From positions 43,202 through 107,201 of the forward strand of contig NZ_JAGINO010000025.1 of NCBI RefSeq assembly GCF_017876115.1: a DNA stretch of 64,000 nucleotides, written 5' to 3'. Source of the stretch: Azospirillum picis. Lineage in GTDB: Bacteria; Pseudomonadota; Alphaproteobacteria; Azospirillales; Azospirillaceae. The notes beneath the pieces are model-generated. The model was not told where the DNA came from, searched no databases, and was given only the letters and a program-made list of their open reading frames with translations. The position numbers were made by a program, and so were the translations under genes. Shown in pieces: positions 51,918-63,006 of this stretch. Each line of letters opens with the position of its first letter. Positions within the stretch are counted from its first letter, which is position 1.

Positions 51918-52937
51918 ATGGACAGTGTGATCGCACCGGTCTTTCTCGAATTTTTGGGAAAACCTGTCTGGATTTGGCTTGTTTTCGTCGGCGTCGTCCT
52001 CACGCTGCTTGCGCTCGACCTGGGAGTGCTGAACCGGCGCGACCACGAGATCGGCGTCGGGGAAAGCCTGAAGCTGTCTGCCTTCTATATCACCATCGCG
52101 GTGCTGTTCGGCGGTTGGATATGGTGGTCGATGGGCAGTGAAGCCGGATTGCAATATTACACCGGCTTCTTCGTCGAGAAGAGCCTGTCGCTCGACAACG
52201 TCTTCGTCATATCGCTGATATTCAGCTACTTCGCCGTGCCGCGAGCGCTGCAGCATCGGGTCCTGTTCTGGGGTATCCTGGGCGTCATCTTCCTGCGCGG
52301 CCTGATGATCGCCGCCGGCGCCGCCCTCGTGTCCGAGTTCCACTGGGTCCTCTACGTGTTCGGCGCCTTCCTGCTGCTGACCGGCGTGAAGATGCTGTTC
52401 GCGTCGTCCGACGAGCAGACGGACCTCGGCGACAACGTGGTGCTGCGCTTCCTGAAGCGGCACATCCGCGTCACCGACCGCTTCCACGGCCATCACTTCC
52501 TGGTCAAGGTCCCCAGTGACAACGGAAGCGGCAGCGGCAACGGAGGTGGCGGCGCGGCCCGCTGGGCGGCGACGCCGCTGCTGCTGGCGCTGATCATGGT
52601 GGAACTCGCCGACCTGGTCTTCGCGGTCGACAGCGTTCCGGCGATCTTCGCCATCACCACCGATCCCTACCTGGTCTACACCAGCAACATCTTCGCGATC
52701 CTCGGCCTGCGCGCCCTCTACTTCGCGCTGGCGGCCATGGTCCATCGCTTCCGCTACCTGAAATACGCGCTGGCCCTGGTTCTGGTCTTCATCGGCGGCA
52801 AGATCTTCTATACCCAGCTCGTCGCCAAGCCCGACCCGCTGATCGCGCTTGGCGTCACCTTCGCCCTGATCGGCGGCGGCGTGCTGGTCTCCCTGTGGAA
52901 GACCAGCCAGGAGAGGAAGGCGGCTCCCGCCGAGTAA
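51918..52937 (+). CDS. TerC-family integral membrane protein (339 aa)
   Basis: TerC proteins (Alx-like) are multi-span inner-membrane proteins linked to metal, often manganese, export and tellurite response. About eight hydrophobic segments are visible. The acidic signatures VEKSLSLDNVFVISLIF and VELADLVFAVDSVPAIFAIT carry the conserved Asp/Glu residues, and YTSNIFAILGLRALYF follows. An extra loop (NGSGSGNGGGG) is Ser/Gly-rich. ATG 51918 was chosen; an upstream TTG would add 14 residues. A bidirectional hairpin ends the gene. Confidence 0.92.
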   Translation: MDSVIAPVFLEFLGKPVWIWLVFVGVVLTLLALDLGVLNRRDHEIGVGESLKLSAFYITIAVLFGGWIWWSMGSEAGLQYYTGFFVEKSLSLDNVFVISLIFSYFAVPRALQHRVLFWGILGVIFLRGLMIAAGAALVSEFHWVLYVFGAFLLLTGVKMLFASSDEQTDLGDNVVLRFLKRHIRVTDRFHGHHFLVKVPSDNGSGSGNGGGGAARWAATPLLLALIMVELADLVFAVDSVPAIFAITTDPYLVYTSNIFAILGLRALYFALAAMVHRFRYLKYALALVLVFIGGKIFYTQLVAKPDPLIALGVTFALIGGGVLVSLWKTSQERKAAPAE

Positions 52938-52962
52938 GGCGAAGCCATAAGCGATGCACGAT

Positions 52963-52992
52963 CGTGGAGGGGGCCGTCATGCCCCCTCCACG
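52963..52992. terminator. strong hairpin between terC and the HAD gene
   Basis: CGTGGAGGGGGC (52963-52974) pairs perfectly with GCCCCCTCCACG (52981-52992), with a 6-base loop. CCTTTT follows on the plus strand, giving intrinsic termination of terC. It also lies just past the convergent HAD stop. Confidence 0.85.
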
Positions 52993-53000
52993 ACGCCTTT

Positions 53001-53470
53001 TCAAAAGCCGAGCGCGACCAGCTCCGCGATGCTGCCGGCGGCGCTTCGGTGCAGGATGAAGTGCCCGCCCGCCGCTTCCCAGGGCGCGCGCGCCTTCTCC
53101 CGGTCGTCGACCAGCACCGATCCCGGTGTCGCATAGCGCGCCTTGTCGCGCGCCATGCAGGTGATGACCGGCACATGGGCGCCGAGCATCCGGGCGACCC
53201 ATCGCTTCTTCTGCTCCGGTGCCCAACTGCCGAGCGGCAGCCCGGTCAGGATGGTCGGCCGGTGCGGCGCGCAGAATGCCCACAGCTCCTGCGCGTCGTG
53301 CATGAACTCCAGCGTTCCGAAGAAGTCGTCGTGGCGGGACAATGCCCGCCACATGTCCTTCATCGCCAATTGCTCGGGACGCTTGCCGGTGGTCGCGACG
53401 ACGCCGCGGTCGAAGTCGGCGAGGACGCCGTCCAGGTCGAGGAACAGCGTCGGCTTGGAGCGGCCGGTCG

Positions 53471-53474
<4 letters not shown>
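53001..53474 (-). CDS. HAD-superfamily phosphatase, 5'(3')-deoxyribonucleotidase-like (157 aa)
   Basis: HAD motif I is LFLDLDGVLADFD (Asp nucleophile and acid, near residue 12), motif II is the TGLPLG region, and motif IV is SVLVDDREKARAPWEAAGG. Size and features resemble 5'(3')-deoxyribonucleotidases (NT5C-type). The GTG start 53474 overlaps the acetoacetyl-CoA synthetase stop as GTGA, so the two are co-translated. The reason for that pairing is unclear; phosphate removal from a CoA-related or nucleotide product is one idea. Confidence 0.78.
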
Positions 53475-55423
<1,949 letters not shown>

Positions 55424-55662
55424 TCTCGGTTCCCTCAGGCTTCGTTGTCGGTCTTGCTGTCGATGCTCTTGGCCCATGCGGGTGCTTCGCCCCGCGGATT
55501 GCAGGGCAGCATAGCGCAGCTTCCCGCGGCTTGTCTGGTCTTAAGCGTTGCATTCGCTGAACAATCGTGCTGCCGCGGGCACAGGGAACTTCACCGCGAC
55601 GCGCCGGGTTTTCCCTGGATGGCGCCGGCTGCAAGGGCGCGGAGCTGTCGGGGGGGGGCGTG

Positions 55663-56760
55663 ATGGCGGTGATCGGAATATCGGGCTCCTACGGTGGCCT
55701 GAACCTCGGGGACGAAGCGATCCTGACCTCGGCGGTCGAGCAACTGCGCGCGACGGTGCCGGGGGTGGAAATCGTCGTCTTCACCCGCGATGCGGAGCAC
55801 ACGCGCGCCAACCATGCCGTCGACCGGGTCCTGAACCCGCGCGAGGCGATGCGCGACGAGATCATGCCCGAGGTGGAAAGGCTGGACCTGCTGCTGCTGG
55901 GCGGCGGAGGCATCCTCTACGACAGCGAGGCGCAGACCTACCTGCGCGAGGTCACCATCGCCCAGCGGCTGGGCATCCCGACCCGCACCTTCGCCATCGG
56001 CGTCGGGCCGCTGAAGCACCAGACGGAACGCGACGCCGTGCGCGCCGGCCTCGACCAGATGGACGGCATCACCGTGCGCGAGCCGTCGGCGAAGCGGCTG
56101 ATCGAGGAGATTGGGGTCCGGGTGCCGGTGGAGGTCACTGCCGACCCGGCGCTGCTGCTGACGCCGGAGCCCTTCACCGCCGAGATGCTGGCGGAGGCCG
56201 GCATCCCGCGCGGCCGCCCGCTGGTCGGGCTGTCGGTGCGCGAACGCGGCGGGGCGGCACCGGAGCTGTCGGAGGCGGCCTACCACCAGCTTCTGGCCGA
56301 GGCCGCCGACTTCATCGTTGAGCGCTTCGACGCCGACGTCCTGTTCGTCCCGATGGAGCGCGCCGACGTCCGCGAGGCGCACCGCGTGATGGGCCATATG
56401 AGCATGGCCGAGCGCGCGCATCTGCTGAAGTACCAGTACAGCCCGCGGCAGATCATCGGGCTGATGGAGCATCTCCACCTCGTGCTGGGCATGCGCCTGC
56501 ATTTCCTGATCTTCGCCGCCATCACCGGCACGCCGGTGATGGCGCTGCCCTATGCCTCCAAAGTGGCGGACTTCCTGGGGTCGCTGGGAATGGAGCCGCG
56601 CTCCACCGCCGCCCACACCACCGCCGGCACCTTCCTGGCCGACCTCGACCGGCTGTGGGACCACCGGGCCGACCAGCAGGCGCTGCTGCGCGACCGCGTC
56701 CCGCACCTGCAGGAGCTCGCCCGCCGGACCGCCCCCCTCGCCACGCGCGGCACCACCTGA
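55663..56760 (+). CDS. polysaccharide pyruvyl transferase family protein (365 aa)
   Basis: These enzymes add pyruvate ketals to polysaccharide sugars (CsaB/WcaK type). Features: GISGSYGGLNLGDEAIL at the start, LLLLGGGGILYDSEAQTYL, FAIGVGPLK, LVGLSVRERGG and the conserved HLVLGMRLHFLIFAA. It would work in the cytoplasm on exopolysaccharide or cell-wall precursors. ATG 55663 was chosen over longer upstream frames; a G-run before it serves as ribosome site. Confidence 0.9.
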   Translation: MAVIGISGSYGGLNLGDEAILTSAVEQLRATVPGVEIVVFTRDAEHTRANHAVDRVLNPREAMRDEIMPEVERLDLLLLGGGGILYDSEAQTYLREVTIAQRLGIPTRTFAIGVGPLKHQTERDAVRAGLDQMDGITVREPSAKRLIEEIGVRVPVEVTADPALLLTPEPFTAEMLAEAGIPRGRPLVGLSVRERGGAAPELSEAAYHQLLAEAADFIVERFDADVLFVPMERADVREAHRVMGHMSMAERAHLLKYQYSPRQIIGLMEHLHLVLGMRLHFLIFAAITGTPVMALPYASKVADFLGSLGMEPRSTAAHTTAGTFLADLDRLWDHRADQQALLRDRVPHLQELARRTAPLATRGTT

Positions 56761-56836
56761 TCCGGCCGCCCCCTCGTCGCCAGGGGACGTAACGCCCTCG
56801 TCGCCAAGTGGCGCAACGAAACTGGGAGATCGACCC

Positions 56837-58258
56837 GTGCCCGTCCTGACGCTGCCCCACAACCCTGCCACCATCACGCTGCCGCCGCGTTCCGCCACCC
56901 GCGTCGGGCGCTGCGACGTGCTGGTCGTCGGCGGCGGCCCGGCGGGGATGGCGGCGGCGATCGGCGCGTCGCAGGCGGGCGCGGACACCATCCTGGTCGA
57001 GCGCTACGGCTTCCTCGGCGGCAACGCCACCGTGGCGCTGGTGATGCCCTGGATGAGCTTCTACACCCAGCGCGGCTCCGTCGCCGAGGTCGACAACACC
57101 AAGCTGATGCCGCAGGACCATGGTCCGGGCGAGCCGGTGGTGGGCGGGGCGCTGGCCGTGTTCCTCGGCCGGCTCTATGCCGCCCACGGGGCCATCCCGC
57201 CGTCCGCGGACACCGGCTTCACCGTGCCGTTCGATCCGGAAATCCTGAAGGCGGTGTCGCAGGAGGTTCTGGACGAGGCCGGCGTGCGGGTGCTGCTGCA
57301 TGCCTTCGCATCGGGCATCGTCGGCGAGTGCGGCCGTCCGTCCGGCGTCGTCTTCGAGACCAAGTCCGGGCCGCTGGTGATCGAAGCGGCGACCATCGTC
57401 GACTGCACCGGAGACGGCGACATCGCCGCCCTGTCCGGCGCCGACTACGAGATCGGCCGCGAGGAGGACGGGCTGACCCAGCCGATGACGCTGATGTTCC
57501 GCATGGTCGGTTTCGACCATGGCCTCTTCTCCGCCTTCGTGCACGAGAACCCGACGCAATGGCGCGGCGTCCACGGGCTGTGGGACCTGGTGTCGAAGGC
57601 GACCGCCAACGGCGATCTGGCGCTCGCGCGCGAGGACATCCTGTTCTTCGGCACCACCCATCCCGACGAAGTGGCGCTGAACTGCACCCGCGTCACCGGC
57701 GTGCTCGGCACCGACGTCTTCGACCTGACGCGGGCGGAGTGGGAAAGCCGGCGGCAGGCGGCACAGATCGCCGCATTCATGAAGAGGTACGTGCCGGGCT
57801 TCGCCGAGTCCCACCTGTGCCAGACCGGCGTCGCCGCCGGCGTGCGCGAGACCCGCCGCATCGTCGGCCAGTACCGCATGAGCGTGGAGGACGTGCTGGG
57901 CGCCGCCAAGTTCGACGACGCGGTGGCGCGCGGCACCTACCCGGTCGATATCCACAGCCCGACCGGCAAGGGCACGACACTGAAGCGTGTGCCGTCCGGG
58001 GAGTGGTACGAAATCCCGATGGGCGCCCTGCTGCCCAAGGGCGTGGACAACCTGCTGGTCGCCGGCCGCTGCATCTCCGGCAGCCACGAGGCCCATTCCT
58101 CCTACCGCGTCACGCCCACCTGCATGGCGACGGGGCAGGCGGCCGGCGTCTGCGCGGCCTTCGCCAGCCGGCGGACCGAACAGCCGCGCGACATCCATCA
58201 CCGGGCGGTGCAGGCGGAATTGCTGCGCCAGGGCGCGATGCTGCGGCCGGTGGAGTAG
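56837..58258 (+). CDS. FAD-dependent oxidoreductase (473 aa)
   Basis: The FAD-binding dinucleotide motif reads VLVVGGGPAGMAAAIGASQAGA (GxGxxG) followed by ERYGFLGGNAT. VDCTGDGDIAALSGADYE and a second FAD contact near LLVAGRCISGSHEAHSSYR complete the FAD-oxidored (PF12831-type) pattern. Its substrate is unknown. GTG 56837 has GGGAGA upstream. It follows the pyruvyl transferase gene by 76 bases on the same strand and is convergent with a flavin reductase gene. Confidence 0.88.
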   Translation: MPVLTLPHNPATITLPPRSATRVGRCDVLVVGGGPAGMAAAIGASQAGADTILVERYGFLGGNATVALVMPWMSFYTQRGSVAEVDNTKLMPQDHGPGEPVVGGALAVFLGRLYAAHGAIPPSADTGFTVPFDPEILKAVSQEVLDEAGVRVLLHAFASGIVGECGRPSGVVFETKSGPLVIEAATIVDCTGDGDIAALSGADYEIGREEDGLTQPMTLMFRMVGFDHGLFSAFVHENPTQWRGVHGLWDLVSKATANGDLALAREDILFFGTTHPDEVALNCTRVTGVLGTDVFDLTRAEWESRRQAAQIAAFMKRYVPGFAESHLCQTGVAAGVRETRRIVGQYRMSVEDVLGAAKFDDAVARGTYPVDIHSPTGKGTTLKRVPSGEWYEIPMGALLPKGVDNLLVAGRCISGSHEAHSSYRVTPTCMATGQAAGVCAAFASRRTEQPRDIHHRAVQAELLRQGAMLRPVE

Positions 58259-58263
58259 GCGGG

Positions 58264-58830
58264 TCAGGTCAGGTGGGCGTAGGCGCCGCGGAAATACAGC
58301 AGCGGCTCGCCGTCCTCGCGGGCCGTCAGGTTGCGCACCCTGCCGACGACGATGAGATGGTCGCCGCCGTCGTAGAGGTGCTCGCGGTCGCATTCCAGCG
58401 TGGCGAGGCAGCCGGGCAGCAGGCGGACGCCGCCGCGGCCGGTGATGATGTCCAGGCCGCTCCAACGCTCCTGCAGGTCGCGGCGGGAGAAGCGGGACGA
58501 CATGTCCTGCTGGTCGGCGGCCAGGATGTTGACCGCGAAGTGCCGCGCCGTGGTGAAGGCCGCGAAGGACATCGCGGCCCGCCCGATGCAGAACTGCACC
58601 AGCGGCGGATCGAGAGACACCGAGGAGAAGGAGTTCACCGTCACGCCGATCGGAAGGCCGTCCGGTGCGATGGTGGTGATGACGGCGATCCCGGTGGCGA
58701 AGCAGCCGAGGGCGGAACGGAACGCCCGGGGATCGATCGGGTTTTCGGCAGCCGGGCTTTCGGAGGCCGGGCTTTCGGCGGTCAGGTTGTCGGCGGTCGC
58801 CTGTTCGGAGGTCGGCTGTTCAGGGGTCAT
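58264..58830 (-). CDS. flavin reductase-like protein with pentapeptide-repeat N-terminus (189 aa)
   Basis: The C-terminal ~155 residues form an FMN-binding flavin-reductase domain: ALGCFATGIAVITT, GVTVNSFSSVSLDPPLVQFCI, FAVNILAADQQDMSSRF and HLYDGGDHLIVVGRV. It would use NAD(P)H to reduce FMN or FAD for a partner oxygenase. Residues 2-31 form six pentapeptides (TPEQP TSEQA TADNL TAESP, then ASESP and AAENP), an acidic low-complexity leader. ATG 58830 was used; a longer frame adds 27 residues. Confidence 0.87.
   Translation of the reverse strand: MTPEQPTSEQATADNLTAESPASESPAAENPIDPRAFRSALGCFATGIAVITTIAPDGLPIGVTVNSFSSVSLDPPLVQFCIGRAAMSFAAFTTARHFAVNILAADQQDMSSRFSRRDLQERWSGLDIITGRGGVRLLPGCLATLECDREHLYDGGDHLIVVGRVRNLTAREDGEPLLYFRGAYAHLT
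58738..58827 (-). repeat. six-unit 15-base coding repeat at the flavin reductase N-terminus
   Basis: Six in-frame 15-base units encode pentapeptides of the form T/A-x-E/D-x-P. Units share TTTCGG/TTCGG-type cores on the plus strand. Such repeats can expand or contract by slippage. Confidence 0.8.
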
Positions 58831-59109
58831 GGGCGTCCTGTGGGCGTCCCGCGCTGTGGTCGCGCTGGCGGCGGTGGCGTGGCCGGGACGGCAGAGCCGG
58901 CCGGTGAACACTCAAGGTAGGAAATCCGGGGAATTAATCCAGCACGCACCCCGTGGCAAGCCCGGATCGCGCCCCAGACAACGTCATTAAACGGATCTTA
59001 ATCAAACCCCTGCACGGTTCAGCGGCGGCGACAGCCGTGCCCTGGTGCGCGGGACGGCCGCCGGGGTGACAGGGCCTTCGGGCCCCGAACCTTTCGCCAC
59101 GGCCAGGGC

Positions 59110-60288
59110 ATGAGCGGGAATTCCGGCGGCAACGAGCGGCCGATCATCATCAAGAAGAAGAAGGGCGGGCACGGGGGCCATCATGGCGGCGCCTGGAAGG
59201 TGGCCTATGCCGACTTCGTGACCGCGATGATGGCATTCTTCCTGCTGCTGTGGCTGCTGAACGTCACCACCTCGGACCAGCGCAAGGGCATCGCCGACTA
59301 TTTCTCGCCCGTGTCGGTCAGCCGCGAGCAGTCGGGCTCCGGCGGCATGCTCGGCGGCAAGACGATCACCGTGCCGGGCGCCCAGGTTTCGCCCAGTTCG
59401 CCCATGTCGGCCGACGTGCCGGTGTCCGGTCCGCCCGGCTATTCCGCCCAGCAGACGGAGGACGCCGACGATCCCACCGAGTCCGCCTCCGGCCCCGGGC
59501 AGGGGACCGGGCCCGGCCAGTCGGGAAGCAACGCCGCCGCCAACGGCAGCGCCTCGGCCGGCGAGGCCACCGACCTCGGCGACCAGAAGCCCAACGAGAC
59601 GCGGGGCGAGTACCAGAAGCGGATGGAGGAGCTGGCCAAGCAGCTCGGCATTCCCGGGCAGAAGTCCGGCGAACGGCTGTCGGACTTCGCCGACCGCGTG
59701 AAGGAGGCGGCCGACAGCCTGCAGGGCGCCGCCAAGGAGGCGCGCCAGTTCCAGCAGGCGGCCAGCGAGATCCGCCAGGCCATCCAGTCGGTGCCGGAAC
59801 TGGAGCCGCTGGCCCAGAACCTGATGATCGACCAGACCCCCGACGGCCTGCGCATCCAGATCGTCGACCAGGACCGGGTTTCGATGTTCCCGGGCGGTTC
59901 GGGCCAGATGTACCCGCAGACGCGCCAACTGGTGCAGCAGGTGGCCAAGGCGCTGTCGAAGCTGCCGAACCGGCTGTCGATCAGCGGCCACACCGACTCC
60001 ACGCCGTTCGGGTCGGGGGCGGGACGCGACAACTGGGATCTCTCCACCGAACGGGCCAATGCGACCAGGCGCGCCCTGCTGGCCGGCGGCATCGATCCGA
60101 CGAGAATCCAGGATGTCGTCGGCAAGGCCGACCGAGATCCGCTGGTGCCCGACCAGCCCAACAGCCCGCGCAACCGCCGCATAACGATGGTCCTGCTGCG
60201 CGAAACCCAGGCCGCGCCGGCGGCAGGCGGGCAATCCCCCGCAGCAACCGGCCCGACTTCCTCGCCGAATACGACCAAAGCACGGTAA
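59110..60288 (+). CDS. motB: flagellar motor stator protein MotB (392 aa)
   Basis: MotB anchors the MotA/MotB proton channel to peptidoglycan. The proton-carrying Asp lies in AYADFVTAMMAFFLLLWLLN, inside the single membrane segment. A long linker rich in Ser/Gly/Pro and helices follows. The OmpA-like peptidoglycan-binding domain is at the C-terminus (ISGHTDSTPFGSG, NWDLSTERANATRRAL, GKADRDPLVPD). 392 aa is longer than E. coli MotB because of the linker. The partner motA is not in the window. Confidence 0.95.
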   Translation: MSGNSGGNERPIIIKKKKGGHGGHHGGAWKVAYADFVTAMMAFFLLLWLLNVTTSDQRKGIADYFSPVSVSREQSGSGGMLGGKTITVPGAQVSPSSPMSADVPVSGPPGYSAQQTEDADDPTESASGPGQGTGPGQSGSNAAANGSASAGEATDLGDQKPNETRGEYQKRMEELAKQLGIPGQKSGERLSDFADRVKEAADSLQGAAKEARQFQQAASEIRQAIQSVPELEPLAQNLMIDQTPDGLRIQIVDQDRVSMFPGGSGQMYPQTRQLVQQVAKALSKLPNRLSISGHTDSTPFGSGAGRDNWDLSTERANATRRALLAGGIDPTRIQDVVGKADRDPLVPDQPNSPRNRRITMVLLRETQAAPAAGGQSPAATGPTSSPNTTKAR

Positions 60289-60496
60289 TAGCCGGACCAA
60301 GCCGGTACTTTGGCGCTAAAATCCTTAAGCTCTCCTGCTTGAATTCTTGCTTTACCATTGCGTCGCACAACAGAACGCTCGAATGCCCTGTTCAAATCGC
60401 GCGGCGATGGGTCATACTTCCTGCACAATGCGGCCGGGGCCGGCGCAATGCCGACCGGCCCACGACGATCGGTCAGATACAAGCGCGGGGGAGTCT

Positions 60497-61966
60497 GTGA
60501 GCGTACCCGAGGGCAAACCGTCCGACCTTTTGTCATCCTATGATCCCGGGCTGTACTTCGATGAACTGTTCGGATCGATGGATTTGCCGGCCGAACACAC
60601 GGCGCTGATCCGACAGCGGCTGGCAGCGCTCGACTTCGAGGAGCTGCGCAGGCGCGCCCAGGATGCGGAGCGGGAGCTCTACAACCTCGGCATCACCTTC
60701 ATCGTCTATTCCGACAAGGACGCCGTCGACCGCATCCTGCCGTTCGACGTGATCCCGCGCGTGATCTCCGCGCCGGAGTGGTCGCACCTGGAGGCGGGCG
60801 TCAAGCAGCGCGTGGCTGCGCTGAACCTGTTCCTGCACGACATCTATCACGACCAGAAGATCCTGCGGGACGGCATCATCCCGCGCGAGCTGGTGGAGGG
60901 AAACCATAATTTCCGGCCGCAGATGATCGGGCTGGACGTTCCCTTCGACACCTACATCCACATCATGGGCACCGACCTGGTGCGCGACCGGCACGGCACC
61001 TTCCGGGTGCTGGAGGACAACGGCCGCGTGCCCTCGGGCGTGTCCTACGTCGTGGAGAACCGGCACATGATGCAGCGGGTCTTCCCCGACCTGATGCAGG
61101 ACATCGGCATCCGCCCCGTCGACAATTACGGCCACCGGCTGCTCGACGCCATGGTCGAGATCGCGCCGCAGGGCGTCGATGACCCGCAAGTTGTGCTGCT
61201 GTCGCCGGGCACCTACAATTCCGCCTATTTCGAGCACATCTTCCTTGCCCGCGAGATGGGCGTGCCGCTGGTGGAGGGGCGCGACCTCGTGGTGGAGAAC
61301 GACCGCGTCTACATGAAGACCACCAACGGTCTGGCGCCGGTCCATTCGATCTACCGCAGGCTCGACGATGCCTTCCTCGATCCCCAGGCATTCAATCCCG
61401 ACAGCCTGCTGGGCGTGCCGGGCATCCTGGAGGCCTACCGCAAGGGCAACGTGGCGCTGGCCAACGCGATCGGAACCGGCGTCGCCGACGACAAGGCGGT
61501 CTACTGCTACGTTCCCCGGATGATCAAGTACTACCTGGACCAGGACCCGATCATCCCCAACGTCGACACCCGCATCTGCCGCGAGGACGATGCGCTGCAA
61601 TACACGCTCGACCACCTGAGCGAACTTGTGGTCAAGCCGGTCGGCGAGGCCGGCGGCTACGGCATCACCATCGGCCCGCGCGCCAGCAAGGCCGAGCTGG
61701 AGGATTGCCGGGCCAAGCTGCTCGCCGATCCGGCCAACTACATCAGCCAGCCGGTCGTCGACCTGTCGGTCTGCCCGACGGTCTGCGACGACGCCATCGA
61801 GCCGCGCCACGTCGACCTGCGTCCCTTCGCCATCACCGGCAAGAGCACCTGGGTCCTGCCGGGCGGCCTGTCGCGCGTGGCGCTGAAGAAGGGAACGCTG
61901 ATCGTCAATTCGTCCCAGGGCGGCGGCTCGAAGGACACCTGGGTTCTGGAAGGTGGTGCGGCATGA
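60497..61966 (+). CDS. circularly permuted ATP-grasp protein (489 aa)
   Basis: This is an ATP-grasp-fold enzyme with permuted motif order (DUF404/DUF407 type). FDELFGSMDLPAEHT opens the protein, then LNLFLHDIYHDQKIL, FRVLEDNGRVPSGVSYVVENR, VLLSPGTYNSAYFEHIFLAREMG and VKPVGEAGGYGITIG (ATP-binding). Proteins of this family are linked to peptide-like bond formation, but the substrate is unknown. The GTG start 60497 is preceded by GGGGGAG. It is coupled to the alpha-E gene by an ATGA overlap. Confidence 0.92.
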   Translation: MSVPEGKPSDLLSSYDPGLYFDELFGSMDLPAEHTALIRQRLAALDFEELRRRAQDAERELYNLGITFIVYSDKDAVDRILPFDVIPRVISAPEWSHLEAGVKQRVAALNLFLHDIYHDQKILRDGIIPRELVEGNHNFRPQMIGLDVPFDTYIHIMGTDLVRDRHGTFRVLEDNGRVPSGVSYVVENRHMMQRVFPDLMQDIGIRPVDNYGHRLLDAMVEIAPQGVDDPQVVLLSPGTYNSAYFEHIFLAREMGVPLVEGRDLVVENDRVYMKTTNGLAPVHSIYRRLDDAFLDPQAFNPDSLLGVPGILEAYRKGNVALANAIGTGVADDKAVYCYVPRMIKYYLDQDPIIPNVDTRICREDDALQYTLDHLSELVVKPVGEAGGYGITIGPRASKAELEDCRAKLLADPANYISQPVVDLSVCPTVCDDAIEPRHVDLRPFAITGKSTWVLPGGLSRVALKKGTLIVNSSQGGGSKDTWVLEGGAA

Positions 61967-62940
61967 ACCTGCTCGCCCGTTATGCCGAGTGCATTTTCTG
62001 GATGGCCCGCTACATGGAGCGGGCCGAGAACATGGCCCGCATCCTCGACGTGCACGAGACCTTTGCGCGCGACACCCGCGGCGCCACCAACTGGTTCTCC
62101 ATCGTCCAACTGAACGCGGACGAGAAGGACTTCTTCAGCCGCCACGACCGTCCGACGGCGGATGCGGTGGTCCACTACTACATGTTCGACGCGCAGAACC
62201 AGAACTCGCTGCTGTCGATGCTGCGCATGGCGCGGGAGAACGCGCGGACCCTGCGTCCCTGGATCTCGACCGAGATGTGGACGCAGATCAACGTGTTCCA
62301 CAACAAGCTGCTTGAGATGTCCGTCAAGGACGTCGCGGCGCAGAACCTGTCCAAGATCTGCACCTGGATCAAGGAGGAGTGCCAGACCCACTCCGGCATC
62401 ACCGAGGGCACCTTCTACCGCGACCAGGGCTGGTACTTCTACCAGATGGGCAAGTACATCGAGCGGGCCGACCAGACAACGCGCCTGCTCGACATCAAGT
62501 ACCACACGCTGCTGCCCTCGCCGTTGGACGTCGGTTCGCCGCTGGACGCCAGCCAATGGATGACGGTGCTCCGCTCCACCGCCGGCTATCACGCCTTCCG
62601 CCGCGTCTATCCGCGCGGCATGTCGCCGGCCACGGTGGCGGGCTTCATGCTGTACAACGAAGGCTTCCCGCGCTCGCTGGTGATGTGCGTCCGCCAGATC
62701 GACGGCGTCCTCACCCGGATGCGTTCGCGCTACGAGATGCGGGGCGGGGCCGCGGCGATGGAGCAGGTGGACGAACTGCTGGCGGCGCTCATGTCGCGCC
62801 CCATCGACGCGGTGCTGCGGGATGGACTGCACGAATATCTCGATTGGATACAGCTTCAGTTGAGCCGCATCACCACGGAGATCGCGCAGGCGTTCTTCGG
62901 CTTCCAGCCGCCTCTGGCAGTTCAGAGCCAGTCGCAGTAA
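61963..62940 (+). CDS. alpha-E domain protein (325 aa)
   Basis: The alpha-helical 'alpha-E' protein begins with the family signature LLARYAECIFWMARYMERAENMARILD and has WSTEM-like helices, YFYQMGKYIERADQTTRLLDIKYH and GFLLNEGFPRSLVMCV-type blocks. It is almost always encoded beside a permuted ATP-grasp protein, often with a transglutaminase-like protease, in a proposed peptide-synthesis or peptide-modification system. No protease gene is adjacent here. ATG 61963 overlaps the ATP-grasp stop. Confidence 0.92.
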   Translation: MNLLARYAECIFWMARYMERAENMARILDVHETFARDTRGATNWFSIVQLNADEKDFFSRHDRPTADAVVHYYMFDAQNQNSLLSMLRMARENARTLRPWISTEMWTQINVFHNKLLEMSVKDVAAQNLSKICTWIKEECQTHSGITEGTFYRDQGWYFYQMGKYIERADQTTRLLDIKYHTLLPSPLDVGSPLDASQWMTVLRSTAGYHAFRRVYPRGMSPATVAGFMLYNEGFPRSLVMCVRQIDGVLTRMRSRYEMRGGAAAMEQVDELLAALMSRPIDAVLRDGLHEYLDWIQLQLSRITTEIAQAFFGFQPPLAVQSQSQ

Positions 62941-63006
62941 GCTGCCGCCGCGGAGGGGAAGCCCCCCTCCGCCTCCCGGTCACAGTCGTGATGGTTCGCG
63001 GTCAGA

